Made by a program: the position numbers and the translations under genes
The notes under the pieces: generated by a model
Databases searched by the model: none
What the model was told of the DNA's origin: nothing
What the model saw: only the letters and a program-made list of their open reading frames with translations
Source: Vitis vinifera
Lineage: Eukaryota > Streptophyta > Magnoliopsida > Vitales > Vitaceae
DNA length: 64,000 nucleotides
Direction of reading: 5' to 3'
Assembly (NCBI RefSeq): GCF_030704535.1
Contig: NC_081819.1
Coordinates: 17,456,001 to 17,520,000, forward strand
Part shown: one piece after another, positions 24,697-35,480 of the stretch
Position numbering within the stretch: the first letter of the stretch is position 1
Layout of the letters: every line of letters begins with the position of its first letter

Positions 24697-24780
24697 TAAC
24701 CACTTTATGAAACTTATATTCAAATAACCACTTTATGAAACTTATATTCAAATAACCACTTTATGAAACTTATATTCAAA
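24697..24780. repeat. 28-bp tandem repeat, three copies
   Basis: Three identical consecutive units beginning TAACCACTTTATGAAACTTA overlap the inner part of the left terminal repeat of MULE-B. The right end has only one copy, so the left end was expanded after the ends diverged. Confidence 0.95.
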
Positions 24781-24814
24781 TTGATATTTTGGTACCAAGT
24801 AGGAGCTTTGTCAC

Positions 24815-27806
24815 TGTAGACCCTCATTTTGGCGTAAGTCTTTTTTATTATTTTTGAAGTACTTTGCTGCCAGCATGATTTAGAGTGGGGGTCGGTTTCC
24901 TTTGGAGCCACATGCATGGGACGCATGACCAAGAACACACCACCATCTCGCCATGGTGGTGGTTGAAATGGGATTGGTTTTGAACGGATGACAGAGAATG
25001 AGATAGGGAGCAGTGGAACGGGTGAGGGGAGAGTTTTTCAAAGAAAAAACTGGTGAGTTTTCCGGAGGGGGGGGGAGAGCTGTAAGAAACAGAGACGGTT
25101 GGGAGAGAAAGAAAAAACAAACAGAGTTGGGTGAAGTTTTTTTGGGGAAGAAAAAATCTGGAGAGTGGGTTCTTGGGACAATTGGGGGGAGTGAGGGTCT
25201 TCATTTTTGAACCGTAGCTGCAGGAAATAGGCTGAGAGAGCTTTTTGGTGAGAGTTTTTTTTTAGAGCAAAGAAGGGAAAAGGAAATATAAGAGTAGTAG
25301 CTTGGAAGAAAAACAGGGGAGTTGAGTTAGCTGTTGGGGGGAGTGCTGGAAAACGTGAATAGCTTGAGAGAGATGAGAAGTGGAGATCTAGCTTTTCGGG
25401 AGAGGAAAAGAGAGAGTTGGACTTATGCGGGTGGTAGCTTGGAAGAAAAATAAAAAAATGGGTGAGCTGAGCATGGAAACCAGGGAGGAGAGGGGATGAA
25501 AATGAGTGGAAGTGGATTCCGGAGGGAGAGGTAAAGTGTAGGATAAGATGAGACTGGGAGAAAAGATCTGGGTGTTGAGAGTCTGATGGTTTTTTATTAG
25601 GAAGTTGTGAAGAAGTCATTACATGCAGTGGGGTTTCCTCAGGTTTTTTTCCATTTGGGTTCCTTCTCAAAAGGTGATATTTTTCTATTTATTTATACAT
25701 CTTCTGAGTTTCGTTTTTGTTGGGATTTTGTGATGGTAGGTTAGAGAATTTCTGCTTTGTTTTGGAATCCCATCTTTGTTTTTGAGTTCTTGACTTATTA
25801 TCATCATGATGACGGTTGGAAAATTTGGTTTGCTCAGCTGAGTTTTTCCACCTAGAAATGGCACAATTGAGGCTATGGGCATAACATAGCATGGAAAACT
25901 CAACTAAATGATGGGTCCTAATACTATTAGCTCATTTCCAATTTTCCATTCTTCCCATTTTCTCATACGGCCACCAAACCTATTTTTTTCTCACTATTTC
26001 CTCCACTTAAATTGATTTCAATTCGCTATCATGCGGGTGCAACCCACATTTCCATTTTAATTCTCCATTTTTTTTTTATATCAAAGTTCAATTTTCCAAA
26101 ATTCCCACTTTTAAATTTAATCTTCAAATAATTTTCCAAAATTTCAATTTTCAACTTAAAATTTTTTAAAACTTCCATTTTAAAATAATTTCCCAAAATT
26201 CTGATTTTTAAATTTATTTTTTTTAAATTTAATTCTCAAACAATTCTTCAAATTTTAATTTTCAAAACTTCAATTTTCAAGTACTTTTCTAAAATTCCAA
26301 TTTTCAAATCCAATTTTCAAAATTTCATTTTTCAAATAATTTTCCAAAGTTCAAATTTCCAAATTTAAATTTTTAAAGATTCCAATTCTTAAATTTATTT
26401 TGCAAAACTCCAACTCTCAAATAATTTTTAAAATTCCACTTTCTTTCAATTTTAATTTCCAAAACTCCAATTCTTAAATTTAATTTTCAAAACTCCAATT
26501 CTCAAATAATTTTTAAAATTCCAATTTCTTTCAAATTTAATTTCCAAAATTCCAATTCTTAAATTTAACTTTCAAAATTCCATTTTCAAATAATTATCCA
26601 AAACTCCAACTTTCAAATTTAATTTTAAAAATTTCATTCTCAAATAATTTTCAAAATTCCAATTCTTAAATTTAATTTTCAAAACTTTAATTCTCAAATA
26701 ATTTTCAAAATGCCAATTTCTTTCAAATTTAATTTCCAAAATTCGAATTCTTAAGTTTAATTTTCAAAACTCCAATTTTCATTTAATTTCTAAAACTCAA
26801 ATTCTTAAATTTAATTTTCAAAACCCCAATTCTTAAATTTAATTTTCAAAACTCCAATTCTTAAATAACTTTCAAAATTCCAATTTCTTTCAAATTTAAT
26901 TTCCAAAATTTGAATCCTTACATTTAATTTTCCAATTTTCAAAACTCTCATTTTCAAAATTCCAATTTTCAAATTGAATTTTCAGAACTCCCATTTTCAA
27001 ATAATTTTTTCAAAATTCAAATTTTTAAATTTAATTTTCGAGACTTCAATTTTCAAATAAATTTCAAAACTCCAGTTTTCATTCAAATAGTTTTAATTCC
27101 ACTCCATTTTTCAAATATTTTAGATTCACAAATTTTCTTTCATTTTCAAATAATCTTTTGTTTTCCTTAATTTTTTTAAATAAGCATGAATATGCAATTT
27201 TCATAATTCCAAAACAATGGAATTTGTGGGATTAATTCATGCAAAATCATTTGGGCTTTGGTGGGGGCCTTACATATGAATTTTCTTTTCTGATTGTCGA
27301 TTGTTATGTTTAATGAATATTGCTTGATCTTTGTCTTGCTCTTTGATATTCATGTGATAATTTTATACTTGAGCTAACCATGTTTCTATGATAGCGCATT
27401 ATTACTTGCTTCTAAGGTACGATTTCACTCCCACTGAGCTTATTCTTATGTATGATTTATTTTATTATTCGATCATTTCATTAGTATTCATCGATTTCCT
27501 TATCAATTGCCACACTTGCCTCACCTTATTTAGTAGAGACCCGTTTTTTGGGGCTTAGATGGGTGCTACGGCTCACCACCGTACCTTCCCAATAGGTAGC
27601 CTTACCCCTGGACCTAGACTCGATTTTTCATAGACCTGTTTTTTCTTCAAGAGTTACACTTAGGATTTTGTTTTTCCCTTAAAAAAATAAAACAAAAATA
27701 AGTGGCGACTCCAAGTCTTTTCTAAAAATCATATTTTCACCAAATCAATTAAAAAGCGAGTTGCACCATTGAGTGGGAACGCATCGTGCGAAATGCGGGG
27801 TCCATA
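24815..27806 (+). mobile_element. Solo LTR of a gypsy-type retrotransposon nested in MULE-B
   Basis: It starts TGTAGACCCTCATTTTGGCG and ends GCGGGGTCCATA (the final CA is changed to TA). The 5-bp target duplication GTCAC flanks it at 24810-24814 and 27807-27811. The length is 2992 bp with no coding interior. About 26040-27130 is a long low-complexity run of AATTTTCAAAATTCCAATTT-like words. The 3' part (27520-27800) has the AGTGGCGACTCCAAGTC and GTTGCACCATTGAGTGGGAA wording shared, in reverse, with 15269-15560. The larger frames inside (for example about 25040-25670, minus) read low-complexity DNA and are not genes. Confidence 0.88.
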
Positions 27807-27829
27807 GTCACAAAAAATATTTTTTTTAA

Positions 27830-28060
27830 TCATTTTAGTTAAAGTCTCAATTGACAACTGAGACTTCATTTTTTAAGTGAAGCCTCAATTGACAATTGTG
27901 ACTTTATTTTTTAACTGAAACCTCAATTGATAACTGAGGCTTCATTTTTGAACTGAAGCTGTAGTTGCCAACTGATGCTTCATTTTTAAACTGAAATCTC
28001 TATTGGTAACTACGACTTCATTTTTGAGCTAAAACCGCAATTGTCAATTGAGACTTTAGT
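27830..28060. repeat. Left palindrome array of MULE-B
   Basis: About six units with a period of about 38-39 bp. Each contains an imperfect palindrome of the type AAGTCTCAATTG-N-CAACTGAGACTT followed by a TTTTTaA spacer. The primary sequence is unrelated to the palindromes of MULE-A. The array lies just inside the end of the nested LTR, so it was originally subterminal. Confidence 0.8.
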
Positions 28061-28079
28061 TAATTTTGTTTTTAAATTT

Positions 28080-29180
28080 AAATTTAATTAAAAATTATTA
28101 ACTAATAATTTATTATTGAAATAAAAAATATATACTTTAATAATAAATTATTTATATTTAAACTTAAGAATCTAATATTATTTCAACAAACATAAATTGA
28201 TAGATAGAAGATATTATAAATGAATATTTTATTTATTAATAATCTTAAAATAATAAATTTATATAACATATAAATAAGATATAAAATTGTATAATTTATT
28301 CATTTAAGATATTTAATTTATTATTTTTTTAATATATTAATTTATTTGTATTATATCAAATTTATCCATGGGTTCTTTATTTGTGGAGGCATATGAGATT
28401 ATATGTGTTTTTTTTTTTCCAGCATATAAATGTTTAGTGAGTATTTTTTGTGACTTTGATGAAACTACTAAAATTTTTATTTTTTAGTAGACTTTTTCTA
28501 ATTAATTTCATTAACTAATTTTATCAAAAAATCTATATATGAAAACTTAAGAGTATACTATTATTTCGATAAAGATAAATTTGTCATAATACAAATAAAT
28601 TAATATCTTAAAAAATAACAAATTAAATATCTTAAATTAATAAATTATAAAATTTGATAACTTATTTGTATGTCATATAATTTTATTATTTTAAGATTAT
28701 TATTTTATTGTATTATATTTATCATTTATGTTTATTGAAGTAATACTAGATTTTTAAGTTTAAATATAAATAATTTATTATTAAAGTATATATTTTTAAT
28801 TTCAATAATAAGTTGTAATTTAATAGTTTTTTTATTAAATTTGAAAGTAAAAAAAAAATATTAACTGAAACTTCAATTGGCAACTGCGGTTTAGGAGTAT
28901 ACTATTATTTCGATAAAAATAAATTTATCATAGTATAAATAAATTAATATCTTAAAAAACAACAAATTAAATATCTTAAATTAATAAATTATATAATTTT
29001 ATATCTTATTTATATGTTATATAAATTTATTAATAAATAAAATATTGATTTATAATATCTTCTATTTATCAATTTATATTTGTTGACATAATACTAGATT
29101 CTTAAGCTTAAATATAAACAATTTATTATTAAAGTATATATTCTAAATTTTAATAATAAATTATAATTTAATAGTTTTTA
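28080..29180. repeat. Long internal inverted and direct repeats of MULE-B
   Basis: About 28080-28370 reappears as its reverse complement at about 28560-28850. That block is repeated directly at about 28895-29180 (shared ATACTATTATTTCGATAAA and ATATCTTAAATTAATAAATT). Only AT-rich DNA is present; no coding frame was seen. Confidence 0.7.
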
Positions 29181-29204
29181 ATTAAATTTTAAAAAAAAAA
29201 ATAA

Positions 29205-29395
29205 CTCAAACCTCAGTTGACAATTGAGACTTTAGTTCAAAAATAAGGTCTTAGTCGTCAAATGAGACTTTAATTAAAAAAATGAAATCTCAATTAGCAA
29301 TTACGACTTTAGTTCAAAAATTAAAGTCTCAATTAACAACTGTGACTTTAGTTTAAAAGTGAAATCTCAGTTGCCAATTGAGACTTTAACTAAAA
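29205..29395. repeat. Right palindrome array of MULE-B
   Basis: About five further units of the same palindrome family as at 27830-28060, spaced by about 38 bp, ending about 130 bp before the right terminus. Arrays at both ends support a structural or binding role for the palindromes. Confidence 0.8.
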
Positions 29396-29535
29396 TTAAA
29401 AAAAAAAAAATATTTTTATGACATGCCTCCTATGTAACATCAAATATCAAAGAGACTAATTTAAACATAAATTTCATAAAATGGTTACATCCAATATTTT
29501 TTTTTATATAAATGGGACATTTTGACCCAAAACTC

Positions 29536-29790
29536 TGCTTCACTACTATTTGGTCAATTTCATGACATGCCCTTTGACGTGAAGTTCTTTACATTAGTTC
29601 CTAAAATCGATTTTTCACATTGACCTTGGTCAATAGGCTGTGCTTTAAGCTTTGTTTACTGGACACGGTTGTTCATTTGGAAGAATCAAGGAAACCCCCC
29701 TTAGTGTCCTGGAATTTTCTTCTTTCCACTTCTGACATTCCAGACAAGAGTGGGTGAACCAAGTACGAACTTTTGAATTGGTCCATTTGG
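29536..29790 (+). pseudogene. Transferase exon-6/exon-7 relic, 3' half (unit 2)
   Basis: Continues the relic interrupted at 24648. It aligns with 10555-10600 (CAATTTCATG.CATGCCC, exon 6 end), with intron 6 (TTTTTCACATTGA), and with exon 7 at 10761-10889 (GTTGTTCATTT ... TCAAGGAAA ... TGGAATTT). The donor GT is lost, the acceptor CACAG is changed to CACG, and exon 7 has deletions, so it cannot encode the protein. The match continues past the old stop (ACTTTTGAATTGGT). Confidence 0.82.
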
Positions 29791-31790
29791 TTCTTATTGC
29801 AATTCAGTCGACAGCAAAGGTGATTTCGTACACAAGGACTTACTGGGAATCTTCTCCATCAATTTTGTGGTTGGTAAAATCTGATATATATGCAAACACC
29901 AACGTCACTGTTGTTTAGAACATTACAAATCAAATGGTCCTTCAAACCCTACTTACTTGCCGTGCATGATAATGAGGTGAAATCATCTGCAGAGAGGAAC
30001 AAGCCCATAGAAAAAGACCATGTTCAAGAAAAAGCAAATTGGTTGTTTTGTAGCTGTTAAAACATATGCCCAATGCGACGAAATAGTAAATTCCAAAAAC
30101 AGGAGGAACAGAGTTCAGAGGATTCTACAAGTACATGACTAAGAGGAGTGAAACCCTGTTTATGCACTCCCATTCCTAAAAGCCCGTTCTAATCTGCAAC
30201 AAAGTGAACGCAAGATTGCTAGAAAGCCTACACGAAAACTATAACCCACCATGATTGAAGGCAGTAATATACCAATCTATCAGGTTCCATCATCTTTAAC
30301 AAAATATCAAGGACATTAGCAGAATGGAAGGACATATGATCAATAAATTTATGTCAAAAATGAGAAAAAATACACATGAGAAAGTATTATAGATGTGCAT
30401 ACCTTTCGAGTCTTCAACATTCGAAAACCATCTCTAAATCAGCCATGACTTAGAATCTCTATATGTTTATACAATTTACACTGCAGAGATTAGAACCAGG
30501 AACACATATCTCCATATAGTCCAGAGCAACTCTTACCTATGGCTCCATCTTTGTCATACCCAACCAAAGTACGACAATTGTAGTTGATGTGTAACAAACA
30601 CAAGAAATTTATAAATTTCTTTAGTATTTCATGAATGAAAGATGTTACTAAACACCTGGAAGCACTCCAATGTTATAAAAGAGGACATAAGACTCTGAGC
30701 AATAAGGACTAAACAAAATATCCCATGTGACACTAAACGGTTGGCAGAAATAGATGCAACTCAATTTTCATAACAAAATAATTACAGCATCCTAGGAAGA
30801 GCCAAAATAAGGCCCTTCAATAACTCCATGATGTTGATACTCCATTAAAGAATAACCTTCGAGAACACTAAAGTCTACATCTACGAAAAGTCGAGGGTAA
30901 GGGTAAAAACTAAAATAATCTTTTTTTGAAGAAGTTGGTCACATAGAGCACCAGTCAGAACCAGTGTAAGTTATCAAAGCACGAGATAACATGAAATAAA
31001 CAAATCTAAGTTCAACAAATTCACATTAGCAAGGTTAATTCGACCTTGGAATCAGTAACTCCAACTTTCATTCATAAACAATCATTCAATTTAGAAATAA
31101 AATGAGAACAAATTCTGCCAAACAACTCTGATTGGACAGCCAAACTATCATACTTCCTAATACCTTTCAACTTTTCAGTATATTTTGTATGGATAAAAAA
31201 TAGATAAATCTTCAAGTCAGGAAAGAACTACGAATGGAAGTGTGACAGTTTAGTAAGATTTATCATTCATTTTAAGAAACCAACTGGAAAGGCAGAATTG
31301 TGGGCTTTTGCAGTTAAGTGTCACAAGTAGAATGGTTCTGAAGGTTTAAGACATTAGCAATGGCAAATGAAATTAAACATGGATATTGTTGATGCACTGT
31401 ACCTGTTCCAACCGCAAAGAGAATAGAAATCGAGCTATCATGTGCTAATTTTATTCAAATTGCACAGAGATGGTACATGTCCTCCAATCACCATATGATC
31501 TATTGGCCATTAAATCTAAAATGCTGAAGCTACGAAAATTACATCCCTCAACTTCCACCTCCCAACTCCCCAAAAAAGGAAAAGAAAAAGAGGGTTCAAG
31601 TTTTCTTCTGATACAGCTTAGGACTTAGAAGCAATAGGAAAACAATATCCACCAACCACAAAATATCCTCCCTCCTTACGAAAAGAAAATAATTGATGAT
31701 TGGGCAAAGAACAGAGAGACTTAAAAACAATCATAAGAATCATAATGAACAAGAATGCAAAGGATCCTAAACCACAATTGAAAGAATGTT
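29791..31790. other. Unit 2 intergenic DNA between the transferase relic and GAE copy 2
   Basis: Non-coding, partly alignable with 35700-37877 in unit 3 and less with 11000-12750 in unit 1. A segment corresponding to about 11580-11720 (with the GGCGGCCTCC hairpin) is missing. The part nearest GAE is its 3' flank and untranslated region. No other gene is seen. Confidence 0.55.
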
Positions 31791-33074
31791 TTACCAAGCA
31801 CTCTTCTCCCCAGCTGAATAGTACTTGAGATACCACCTAACAAATTTTTTCAAGCCTGTCTGTAGATCTGTTGTGGGCTTATACCCGAGCTCCCTTTGAG
31901 CCAAGCTGATGTTGGCATGGGTAAACTGCACATCCCCATTCCTTGGCATCTTTATCATCTTCCTTTTTGCCTTCACCTTCAGGAGCCTCTCCAAAATGCT
32001 CACAAGATCCGTAACTGGAACTGGTGATGTGTTGCCCAAATTGAAAATCCTCAATTGAGCTGGCCCCTTCTTCTTCCCTCCACTACCAGTGCTCTTCTCC
32101 GCCGTATCCAATGCTGCCACACACCCCTTCACGATATCATCAATGTAGGTAAAATCCCGGGCAACCGTACCACGATTTGGTGCCTCAAAGATGGGAATCG
32201 ATTTCTCCTTCAAAATATCCCGCGTGAAAAAGAAATACGCCATATCAGGCCTCCCCCAAGGTCCGTAAACGGTAAAGAACCTCAACCCAGTAAGCGAAAG
32301 GCCATATATATGATTATAAGTATGGGCAATCTCTTCGCCAGCCTTCTTGGTGGCGGCATACAGGCTGGCAGGCTGATCAGTCCGATCTCTCTCGGAAAAG
32401 GGTACCTTTGTATTGAGTCCATACACTGAACTCGAAGAAGCCCACACAATTGCAGGCTGTGGATTCGCAGATTTACAGACTTCAAGAAGATTAACAAGGC
32501 CAGCAATATTACTATGAACATATGAACTTGGATTTTCCATTGCGTACCGAACACCAGCCTGAGCGGCCAAATGCATTACATGGGTAAATGCAACTACCTC
32601 GAATAGTTTCTTGAGAAGCTTTGAATCATTGATATCACCCTCGACAATGAATACACCTGTACGCTCAAGAAGAGCTTGTCGGGCACGTTTCAAGGAGGGA
32701 TCATAGTAGTCATTGAAGTTATCCAGCCCAATAACGCCATCGCCACGGCGCTTGAGTGCGGCGGAGACGTGGGTTCCGACGAATCCGGCAGCGCCGGTGA
32801 CGAGCACAGAGATCCCATTGCGAGCGCGCACTTTGGCCGATGATCGGACCCGCTTTTCCCAGGCAGGACCGCCCCAACTGTGGGTCCGTAGGGACCGCCG
32901 GGTAGGATCGGACGGCAGAGATGAAGATGACGGCGATAGGAACAAAACGATGAAAATCAAGCCCGAGAAGACGAAGGACCAAAATGTGAGCTTGGCAAGA
33001 GAGGAGTGCCACCTGAGTCTCTTCTCCATCTTGAACTTACCTGGGGTGGAAGGGATATTGTCAAGATGGGACAT
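31791..33074 (-). CDS. GAE: UDP-glucuronate 4-epimerase, copy 2 (GAE1/GAE6-type)
   Basis: Intronless, 427 residues. Same architecture as copy 1: an N-terminal anchor at about 29-46 (TFWSFVFSGLIFIVLFL), the NAD motif GAAGFVG, a SSSSVYG serine block, catalytic YAATK, then RDFTYIDDIV and GNTSPVPV. All key residues are kept. The upstream ATG used in copies 1 and 3 is AAG here (33090-33092), so translation must start at the inner ATG at 33074, giving the MSHLDNIPSTPGKF start that relatives share. The loss is probably harmless. The C-terminus ends GEKSAW, close to copy 3 (GEKSAQ). It is part of duplicated unit 2 and convergent with a decayed transferase relic. Expression cannot be judged, but about 0.8 kb of upstream DNA was duplicated with it. 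Confidence 0.93.
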   Translation of the reverse strand: MSHLDNIPSTPGKFKMEKRLRWHSSLAKLTFWSFVFSGLIFIVLFLSPSSSSLPSDPTRRSLRTHSWGGPAWEKRVRSSAKVRARNGISVLVTGAAGFVGTHVSAALKRRGDGVIGLDNFNDYYDPSLKRARQALLERTGVFIVEGDINDSKLLKKLFEVVAFTHVMHLAAQAGVRYAMENPSSYVHSNIAGLVNLLEVCKSANPQPAIVWASSSSVYGLNTKVPFSERDRTDQPASLYAATKKAGEEIAHTYNHIYGLSLTGLRFFTVYGPWGRPDMAYFFFTRDILKEKSIPIFEAPNRGTVARDFTYIDDIVKGCVAALDTAEKSTGSGGKKKGPAQLRIFNLGNTSPVPVTDLVSILERLLKVKAKRKMIKMPRNGDVQFTHANISLAQRELGYKPTTDLQTGLKKFVRWYLKYYSAGEKSAW

Positions 33075-35164
33075 TTGCTTGAGCTGAGACTTTTTCCAGA
33101 GAAAATGATGGACTCTGAAACAAACCCAGATTTTCTCTTCTTGTGATTCCCCACAATGCGAGTGAAATTTAGAGGAAAGAAGAAATCTAGGGTTTGGGTT
33201 CCAGTAATGAACCTTGAGAAATTCTTGCTGTTGCTGTTGCTGTTGAGGAAAACGAAATAAAAGAAAAGGGTTTGCCCTCCTTCACCTCTCTACCTTACTG
33301 AGCATACATATGCACATATGGAATCTTGCAGTTTCTTGGAAGTATTGGTTGGTGGTGGTCGTCACATTTCGGGCTTATAGTTCTACAGACGAAAGATGGA
33401 GACATGATCGTGAATCAATGATTAAGCAAATACTGATTTTCTAGAGAGAAAATGACAGAATTTAATGGAGAGAAACATGAATGTGTTTGATGAATTTAAA
33501 ATGAAGTAGTGGATTGGGATCAATGAGAGTCAAAGCAACTACAAAAACAGTGTGGAATAGCTCAGATTCAAGAGAGATTTGTTTATATATTTTATATCAA
33601 GCAATGGTTTCATTATGAGCTTAAAATCATACCAAAAAAAAGCAAAAAAAAAAAAAAAAAACAGTACTTAACAATGGACAAATGTTGTAAAACGACAAAT
33701 CTATCTGTCTTTTTTTTTTTTGCCACTTTGAATTGACAGGGGCCCATGACTTTTGACATCTCCATTTTTAAACTCTCCTTATTTAACATTATTTTGTGTG
33801 GGGCTTATTATCTTCCGCGTGATGAAGATGGTGTGGATGAGATTTCAAGTTATTATGAACCTTGTTTGGCAACTATTTGAAGAAGAGTTTTCTACTTTAT
33901 TTATTTATTTATTTTAATAATAAAAAAATATTATACTTTTTTTTTTAATGTCATAATATTTTTGAGTTGTTTTCATTTATTTATTTTAATAATTATTTAA
34001 AAATAATAATTATATAAATATATAAAATAATTAAAATCAAAATACGGTATATGAAAATTATTTTAAGTTTTCAAATAAATTTTTATTCTATAAAACATTA
34101 AAAATAAAATTTAAAAACTATTCCTAAAAATTATTTTTTTAAACTGTTTTAAAAAAATAATTACCAAAAAAAGAGATATTCATTTGTCTCTCATTCCCTG
34201 TACATTCCCACTTTGTAAATATCATAATATATTACAGATAAGACACAAAATATTACCTATAATTCATATTTAATATTGAGACCGAGTTGTTATAAAGATA
34301 TGTATAATCTAAAATATTCTTGTTAATTAAATATGATATTAATAAAAATAATAATATCATAAGGTATTATATCCAATAGAATGTATGTTATATATTTGAA
34401 TTTATAAAATATCGAATAAGAAAACATATTATATTTTGATAAGTATATAAAAAATATATTGTTTCCAACATTGTTATTAAAAAATATGAAACATTTGTCA
34501 TGTTCAGTATTACTTAAAAATCATTCTATAATCTATTATTTAGTAATTAATTTTTTATTTTTTATTAAAATATTCAAGATTAAAATATTTTTATATATTA
34601 GTATTATTTTATATTTTAATATACGTATTTTTTTTTAAAATTAAAATTTTACTTTTTTGACCCTATTAATGCTCCAAGCACTGTCATTTACTCCTAGAGG
34701 AGCAAGTACAAAATGTGATAATTCTACCTCATATCATAGTCAAAAAGTCATATTAAGACATGAAGTTTAGGTAAAAAATAATGACCCTCAAGGCTCACAC
34801 AATGAGAAAGCATGAATACATTCATCCACATTCTTATTATAAGGTACTCTGTGTCAAAAAGAGAATGTCTAATTCTCTAAGGGAGAATGGAATGGTGCAC
34901 CCTCGCGCAGTTCAAAGATGAGTTTATGTGTGCAATTTTCAATACATAGAAGATATTTTTCCAAATATCCTTTTCCATCAAACAATATATGGCAATCATA
35001 TAGTGTGCACCCATATCCTAGTCCACGCAAGACTTGGTTCATAAGGGTTTTCTTTCTTCCTAATGAAAATCTTAATGTTATCCTCCATTGTGAGTATACT
35101 ATCTATCCCTCCTAGCCACTACAAATACCAACAAACGCATTTAATTACCAAGCCATCACCAGCA
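33075..35164. other. Upstream DNA of GAE copy 2 and AT-rich junction between units 2 and 3
   Basis: 33075-33860 is alignable with the upstream DNA of the other two GAE copies. 33860-35164 is AT-rich, with no gene recognised and no clear transposon ends. Poly-A tract at about 33645-33660. Confidence 0.5.
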
Positions 35165-35480
35165 ACACCTCTCCATTGATAGCATTGCAACAAGTAATGA
35201 AAATTCTTATATTTGGTTTCTTCACTCTTAAAGAATCATGACGTGCAAGTGAGTGCAAAGCAAAGCTTGTTCTACAAGAAGTTCTGAAAGTTCACAGTTC
35301 CAGATACATGAATGCTGGAAAGAATCAAGGAAGCCCCTAATGCTAGAGACTAGAATCTTGGAATTTTCTTCATTTCCTTTTCTTCTGACATTTCAGATAT
35401 GAGTAGGAGAACCTTATGAAACCGGTCCATTTGGTTTAGCTTAAGCATCTGGATTGTCTTATAGCAATTCAGTTGACAGT
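35165..35480 (+). pseudogene. Transferase exon-6/exon-7 relic with internal deletion (unit 3)
   Basis: Starts in sequence matching intron 5 of the transferase gene (CATTGATAGCATTGCAA, compare 10258) and runs into the start of exon 6 (GCTTGTTCTACAAGAAGTTC). From the ACATGAATGCT block it jumps to exon 7 (AAAGAATCAAGGAA). The rest of exon 6 and intron 6, about 0.38 kb of the intact gene, is deleted. The splice acceptor CAG before exon 6 is CAA. The relic continues through exon 7 into the 3' flank (CCATTTGGTTTAGCTT). Confidence 0.85.

Larger units (their letters stand above)
24649..29535. mobile_element. Mutator-like element (MULE-B), 9-bp TSD, carrying a nested solo LTR
   Basis: The exact 9-bp duplication TGCTTCACT lies at 24640-24648 and 29536-29544. 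The terminal inverted repeats are about 80 bp and highly alike. Both start GAGTTTTGGGTCAAAATG, then CCCATTTAT, an A-tract, GGATSTAACCA and TTTATGAAA. The total is 4887 bp. Removing the nested LTR (24815-27806) and its TSD leaves about 1.9 kb with no transposase, so the element is non-autonomous. It has palindrome arrays at 27830-28060 and 29205-29395 and long internal inverted repeats (28080-28370 against 28560-28850 and 28895-29180), giving a foldback-like layout. It split a pre-existing transferase exon-6 copy. Confidence 0.92.

Noticed and set aside
25038..25670. 210-codon minus-strand open frame
   Set aside because: It reads Ser/Pro/Phe-rich low-complexity DNA inside a solo LTR bounded by a 5-bp target duplication.
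32055..32429. Open frames on the strand opposite to the GAE genes (also at 12754, 38259 and elsewhere)
   Set aside because: They are shadows of the long conserved GAE frame and recur only because the gene is triplicated.
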